In this document: piece by piece, positions 59,300-64,000 of the stretch
Layout of the letters: every line of letters begins with the position of its first letter
How positions within the stretch are numbered: position 1 is the stretch's first letter
NCBI GenBank assembly: GCA_019843655.1
Contig: JACDQD010000121.1
Coordinates: 17,175-81,174, forward strand
Direction: 5' to 3'
Source of the DNA: Lethocerus indicus
Taxonomy: Eukaryota > Arthropoda > Insecta > Hemiptera > Belostomatidae
DNA length: 64,000 bases
Program-made: the position numbers and the translations under genes
Notes under the pieces: model-generated
Seen by the model: only the letters and a program-made list of their open reading frames with translations
Databases searched by the model: none
What the model was told of the DNA's origin: nothing

Positions 59300-62200
59300 T
59301 TTGAGTCTAAGCCCGCAGGGAAAACCAAAAACCGCACATTTTGGGTCGCATTTTTAGGTCGATTTTGGGTCTAAAAACGCATTTATTAGCCGATTTTGGC
59401 CGAAAACTCGCATTTTGGGCCAATTTATGACCTAAAAACCGCAATTTTGGGTCGATTTGAGGTCTAAAACGCATTTAATTGCCGATTTTGGGCATGAAAA
59501 CAGAATTTTTGGCCGTTTTGGGTTTAAAATCGCATTTCTGGGTTTGTTTTGGTCCTAAAACCGCATTTATTTATCGATTTTGGGCCCAAAACCATATATT
59601 CCGGCCAATTTTTCGGCCTAAAACAGGATTTTTGTTCCGATTTTGGGCCTGAAAATCGCATTCTTGGGCCGTTTATGGACCTAAATACCGCATTTTTGGG
59701 TTTATTTTAGACCTAAAAACCGCATTTTTTGGTTTATTTGGGGCCTAAAAACCGCATTTTTGGGTTTATTTAAGGCCTAAAACCGCATTTTTGGGTTTAT
59801 TTTGGGCCTAAGAACCGCATTTTTGGGTTTATTTTGGGCCTAAGAACCGCATTTTTGGGTTTATTTAAGGCCTAAAAACCGCATTTTTGGATGGATTTTG
59901 GGCCTAGAAACCGGATGGATTTATTTTGGGCCTAAGAACCGCATTTTGCATTTTTGCCTTAAACTGCATGGATTTATTTTTGGGCCTAAGAACCATTTTT
60001 TGGCCTACCGCATTTTTGTTATTTTGGGCCTAAAAACCGCATTTTTCGGTTTATTTTGGGCCTAAGAACCGCATTTTTGGATGGATTTTGGGCTAAAAGC
60101 CGCATTTTTGGGCGAATTTTGGCCCATAAAACAGCATTTTTGGTCTAAAACCGCATTTTTTGATTTCAGTTTTTTGATTTCAGGCCTAAAACTGCATTTT
60201 TGTACCTAAAACTGCATTTTGGGCCGAAAAACCGTTTTTGGTTTATTTTGGGCCTAAAACCGCTTTTTGCTTCTAAAATCGCATTTTGGGCCACTCCTAA
60301 CAAAACAGCATTTTCGGTCTATAAACCGCATTTTTGGGTTGATTTTGGGCCTAAAAAACCCATTTATTGGCTTTTTTTGGGCCTAAAAATCGTATTTTTG
60401 GGTTTATTTTGGGCCTTGAAACAGCATTTTTTTTGTCGATTTTGGGCCTAAAAACCGTGTTTTTGCATCGATTTTGGGCCTTAAACCGCATTTTTGGGCC
60501 AATTTTGCCTAAAACAGCATTTTCGGTCTATAAACCGCATTTTGGGTGATTTTGGGCCTTAAAACCGCGTTTTTGGGCCGAGTAGGGCCTAAAACCGCAT
60601 TTTATTGCCGATTTCGGGCCTAAAACCTCATTTTCGTGCCTAAAACTGCATTTTTATAAACTCGGGCCGGTTTTGCGCCTAAAGACCGTATTTTCGGGCC
60701 GATTTTGCGCCTATAAACCTCATTTTCGGAGTTGAAAACCGTATATTTGGGCCCGTTTTTGTCCTAATAAGGCCCACAGAGGAAATAAAACGTCCAAAAC
60801 TGTTATCTGGTCGTAGAACTGGAGTTCTACGGTAAAAAAACGTTTCCTGAGCTTAATGTGGGGTTGTCGTTTCGTGTCCTGTTGAAACTTTCCAAGAGTG
60901 AAAACGTCTAAAATTGCTTTTAGCGTCGGTCCGCTCCGAATCGATCATTTTATCGTGACCTCGCGCACGAAACTGGTCACGCGCCAGCATAAAAATGAAA
61001 CACCGCTCAATTAGTGACCACTATATAATACGATTATCAGCGATTGGAATCATAGGGTATCAATGCGGGCGCAGTGTCAATTAACGATAAAATCGTTATA
61101 CAGGACAGACTTTAGAGGCTAGACGAATAATATTATATATAAAATATTTTATAATTTTCTTGCCAGTGTTTCGGAACACTGTGACTAATCGTACAATCGT
61201 ACAATTTGGAACGATATCTCTGCCCGAGGACGAGGAGCTGTTTAAGGAAATCCGGCGGTCCCAATCTGTCGGCAACTAAGTCGTTGCGGCTCTATCGATG
61301 GAAACGGCGTTATTGGAATTTTAAGCGTTTTACATTTCGCGCGACGGAAACGTTACTTTTGGCACTAAAACCGCAGTTTTGGGCCAATTTTGGCGCCTAA
61401 AAACGGCATTTTTGACCTAAAATACTCATTTTGGCCAATTGGCGCCAAAAACGGCATTTTGACCTAAAATCATTTTTGGGACGATTTTGCGCCAAAAAGA
61501 AGCATTTTTGACCGATTTTCGCCTAGAATACGCATTTTTGGCCCTAAAACCGTATTTTTGGCCGATTCCGCGCCTAAATCACCGCATTTTGGGCCAATTT
61601 TGCGCCTAAAACGGCATTTTTGAGCCTAAAAGCTCATTTTTCATTTGGCCTAAAACAGCTTTTTGGGCCTAAAAACCGCATTTTTGAGCCAATTTCGCGC
61701 ATAAAACCGCATTTTAAATAATTTTGCGCCTAAAACGGCATTTTTGACCTAAAAACTCATTTTGAGCCTAAAACAGCTTTTGGGCCTAAACAGCATTTTT
61801 GGCCGATTTTGCGCCTGAAAACCGCATTATGGGCCACTTTAGTCCCAAAACAGCCCAAAAACCTCATATTTTTTGGGACGATTTTCGCCAAAAAAGCATT
61901 TGACAGATTTTCGCCTAGAAACCACATTTTTGGCCTAAAACGTATTTTGGGCCAATTCCGCGCGTAAAACCGCATTTTGGCCCAATTTGCGCCTAAAACC
62001 AGATTTTGGCCAATTTCGCGCCTAAAACCATTTTGCCCCATTTTGCGCTAAAACCGCATTTTGGGAATTTGCGCTTAAAACGGCATTTTTGAACTAAAAG
62101 CTCATTGTAGGGCCTAAAACAGCTTTTTGGGCCTAGAAACCTCATTTTGGGACGATTTTGCGCCAAAAGAAACATTTCTGACCGATTTTCGCCTAGAAAC

Positions 62201-62490
62201 TACATTTTTGGGGCCTAAAAATGTATTTTTTGGGCTAATTCCGCGCCTAAAACCGCATTTTGGGCCAATTTCGGGCCTAAAACAGCTTTTTGGCCAAAAA
62301 CCGAATTTTTGACCTGATTTTGCCTCTAGAACGGCATTTTGGGCCTAAAACCGCATTTTTGGGCCTAAAAACAGTATTTTGGGCCTAAAACCCGCATTTA
62401 TTGACCGATTTAGCGTCTGAAAACCTCATTTGAAACCGCTTTTTGGGCCTAAAACCGCAGTTTTGGTTCAGCCCTAAAACTGCTGTTCAG
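59300..62490 (-). repeat. Satellite C array, right arm, inverted
   Basis: Same motif as 50270-51815 but on the other strand (GGGCCTAAAAACCGCATTTT). It is interrupted by a non-repetitive island at about 60770-61350. Confidence 0.92.
60770..61350. other. Non-repetitive island within satellite C
   Basis: About 580 bp of unique-looking sequence with a short family-1-like terminus (GTCGGCAACTAAGTCGTTGC near 61268). No gene recognised. Confidence 0.5.
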
Positions 62491-62644
62491 CGCCAGAGAT
62501 CCCCTCCTCAAATAAATAAATAAATTCATTACGTCCGGAAAACAGTCCAAATAAATCGTCGAACCGATCGTTTTCCATTGGGTAAAAGGGGTTGGGGGAT
62601 GATTAGAGGAGAAACATACATAAGATATATTTAATTATAAGACG

Positions 62645-62702
62645 TTTATTAGCGATAATTTGTCGTAATATCGAGGTAAGCGGGGTGAAATAGGGCTTTA
62701 TT
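62645..62702 (-). terminator. Candidate poly(A) signals of gene G
   Basis: AATAAA occurs on the minus strand at 62697-62702 and again at 62645-62650, about 125 and 178 nt past the gene G stop. Confidence 0.45.
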
Positions 62703-62827
62703 GATTCGGTCGGCAACCGAATTATAAAATGTCAAGGCGAAGCGTGCCGCGACACGTTGCACTCTATATCTATATAAATGGGAGTAATTCGACGATTCAT
62801 CCCTCCATCGATTCGTTCTGGCCGCCC

Positions 62828-62939
62828 TCAATCGCCCCTCAGCACGTAGCAGAAGAGTCTCAGCGTCAGAAAATAGCCCACTTCGGCAACGCTGAGCAAG
62901 CTGCTGCCAGAAATAGCGCCACAGTGCCGCCAACGGCAA
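62828..62939 (-). CDS. Gene G: terminal (TM2) exon of a second DEG/ENaC subunit
   Basis: Minus-strand exon with acceptor GGCAG at 62940, entering in the same phase as the last exon of gene F. It reads AVGGTVALFL in one frame and GSSLLSVAEVGYFLTLRLF then CYVLRGD-stop in the next, so one base is missing near 62905. Joined, the two parts match the second TM helix and GxS filter of the family (gene F: GGTAGLFLGASILSTVELVY). The cytoplasmic tail is only a few residues, far shorter than in F. Upstream exons lie to the right, mostly beyond the window. Confidence 0.72.
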
Positions 62940-63104
62940 CTGCCGACATGACACAATTTCACTAAACTGTTTACTAAACTGTAATAATTCAAAACTCGCG
63001 TTAATTTCGGTAAAAACATAAACTATCGGGTGGTTTCTTCAGCGAAAACAAAGTCGATTGTGCAAAATATAAATTTTGGTTAAAAACCAAAAAAAAAAAC
63101 CCAC

Positions 63105-63203
63105 CCAGCAGATCGACTTCCCAATCCGGAAGCAGTGCATGTCCCTTTTAATTCTCATCCTCGGATATTTGATCAGTGTCCACTTGACGTTGCTTCAAGT
63201 GGC
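63105..63203 (-). CDS. Possible penultimate exon of gene G
   Basis: A good acceptor (TTTTGTACAG) at 63204 and a GTGGGT donor after 63105 bound 99 nt ending in EVDLL-G. This aligns in position and phase with the LDLV-G end of gene F's penultimate exon. The frame is interrupted by one TAA, so either a base is wrong or the call is false. Confidence 0.3.
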
Positions 63204-63239
63204 CTGTACAAAATTGAAACGTTTCAAAAATTATAAATA

Positions 63240-63775
63240 CATATCCGATAAAATGTATCCACTGTTTCAGCAGTGCAAGTCCATAACTTGCAAACTGATT
63301 TGACGGCTAATTAGTGGGCTTTATCTCGACGAAAACTTAACTCCTCTGGACTTTTACCTGCGGGGACGCGAAAGAGAATGCATCGTACATAATCATGTGC
63401 ACAAATATCCCAACTCTGAACGCGTTGGTTGTGCAATTAGTGCAGTTTGTGCTGCAGTTGGGCTGCATCGTTTCTGTCCCTCTGTGGATTTCGAACGCCT
63501 AAAGTGTGTGATATATCTTTAAGTTGGACTTTAAAGCTACAGTTTCACCGAAAATTAGAGACAACTCGGTCAATTAGCGTGTGATATATCTTTAAGTTGG
63601 ACTTTAAAGCTACAGTTTCACCGAAAATTAGAGACAACTCGGTCAATTAGCGTGTGATATATCTTTAAGTTGGACTTTAAAGCTACAGTTTCACCGAAAA
63701 TTAGAGACAACTCCGTCAATTAGTTTACGAGTTATCGACTGTTGAACCGAATTGAATTTTTTTTTTGGACCACTG
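63240..63775. mobile_element. Family-2 MITE with a triplicated 70 bp segment
   Basis: Left end AATGTATCCACTGTTTCAGC; right end TTTTTTTTGGACCACTGTAC. Within it a segment of about 70 bp (TATCTTTAAGTTGGACTTTA to GGTCAATTAGCG) occurs three times in a row at 63506-63720. Confidence 0.65.
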
Positions 63776-63844
63776 TACATATATACGCTTATTGTATATA
63801 ACATATGCGGATGTGTATAAGATATAATATTAAGTTGGTTAATT

Positions 63845-63967
63845 TTATTCCATGGTGTTTTCGTTGCCGAGCAGGTAGTGACTTCGTTGCAGGCCGGATA
63901 ACAGGGACAGTTGGTTCTCTGGCCGGTCGCCGGATCCGCAGCTTAATCGTGTTCTGCGAAACGTCAT
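63845..63967 (-). CDS. Ambiguous exon at the right edge (DEG/ENaC Cys exon, or end of another gene)
   Basis: Two readings compete. In one frame the minus strand gives NCPCYPACNEVTT, matching the CxCxPxC region of DEG/ENaC ectodomains and placed where gene G should have that exon; an upstream TAA breaks it. In another frame an ATG at 63967 opens 40 codons ending ENTME, the stop overlapping an AATAAA, like a C-terminal tail of a neighbouring gene. An acceptor (TTTCGCAG) lies at 63954. I cannot decide. Confidence 0.3.
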   Translation of the reverse strand: MTFRRTRLSCGSGDRPENQLSLLSGLQRSHYLLGNENTME

Positions 63968-64000
63968 TTTAAGTCAAAACTGAAATTTCAGATACTTCAA

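Noticed and set aside
50270..62490. Regular repeats considered as CRISPR
   Set aside because: Contiguous satellite units without unique spacers, in a spliced eukaryotic genome.

Overview
This is a eukaryotic, metazoan window. Genes are split into short exons (about 40-260 nt) by GT-AG introns. They encode secreted trypsin-fold proteases, a sushi/MAM/somatomedin-B membrane protein and degenerin/ENaC sodium-channel subunits. The rest is microsatellite, satellite and mariner-type MITE DNA. The animal is an invertebrate: the channel has the degenerin HG, finger and GxS layout, and many repeats end in termini like those of mellifera-subfamily mariner elements. I cannot name the phylum from the sequence alone.

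Layout. 1-27.8 kb holds four S1A serine-protease paralogues in tandem on the minus strand. Gene A (1-4400) runs off the left edge. Gene B is 6188-11451, gene C 14298-22614 and gene D 23782-27758. Each starts with a signal-peptide exon, then a propeptide exon, then His, Asp, SGWG, Cys182-loop and GDSGGP exons; exon phases are largely shared (exceptions are noted per gene). Gene E (30017-37483, plus strand) is divergent from D. It encodes a predicted type I membrane protein: signal peptide, two sushi domains, MAM, somatomedin B, Thr/Ser/Pro stalk, one TM helix and an acidic tail. Gene F (38986-48017, minus) is a 12-exon DEG/ENaC subunit. After 12 kb of satellite (50.2-62.5 kb), a second DEG/ENaC gene (G, minus) begins at its 3' end (62828) and runs off the right edge.

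Introns and spacers hold several repeat systems. Satellite A (units about 92-105 bp) occurs at four loci, including a roughly 7.4 kb array. Satellite B is related and fills a gene C intron. Satellite C (about 30 bp units) lies in opposite orientations on both sides of the large A array. A roughly 210 bp repeat fills gene A's first intron. Two families of non-autonomous Tc1/mariner-like MITEs are present. GAGAGGGT minisatellites share flanks at three sites, and there are many long (TA)n tracts.

No transposase, tRNA, rRNA or CRISPR array was recognised. Several otherwise well conserved exons carry a single-base frameshift (B, D, E, F and G), while gene C is fully in frame. I read this mainly as residual consensus error of a long-read assembly, though real decay cannot be excluded. 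How the genes work together is inference only: the proteases are probably secreted digestive or extracellular enzymes, E is a probable adhesion or receptor protein, and F and G are cation-channel subunits. Nothing in the sequence ties them into one pathway.
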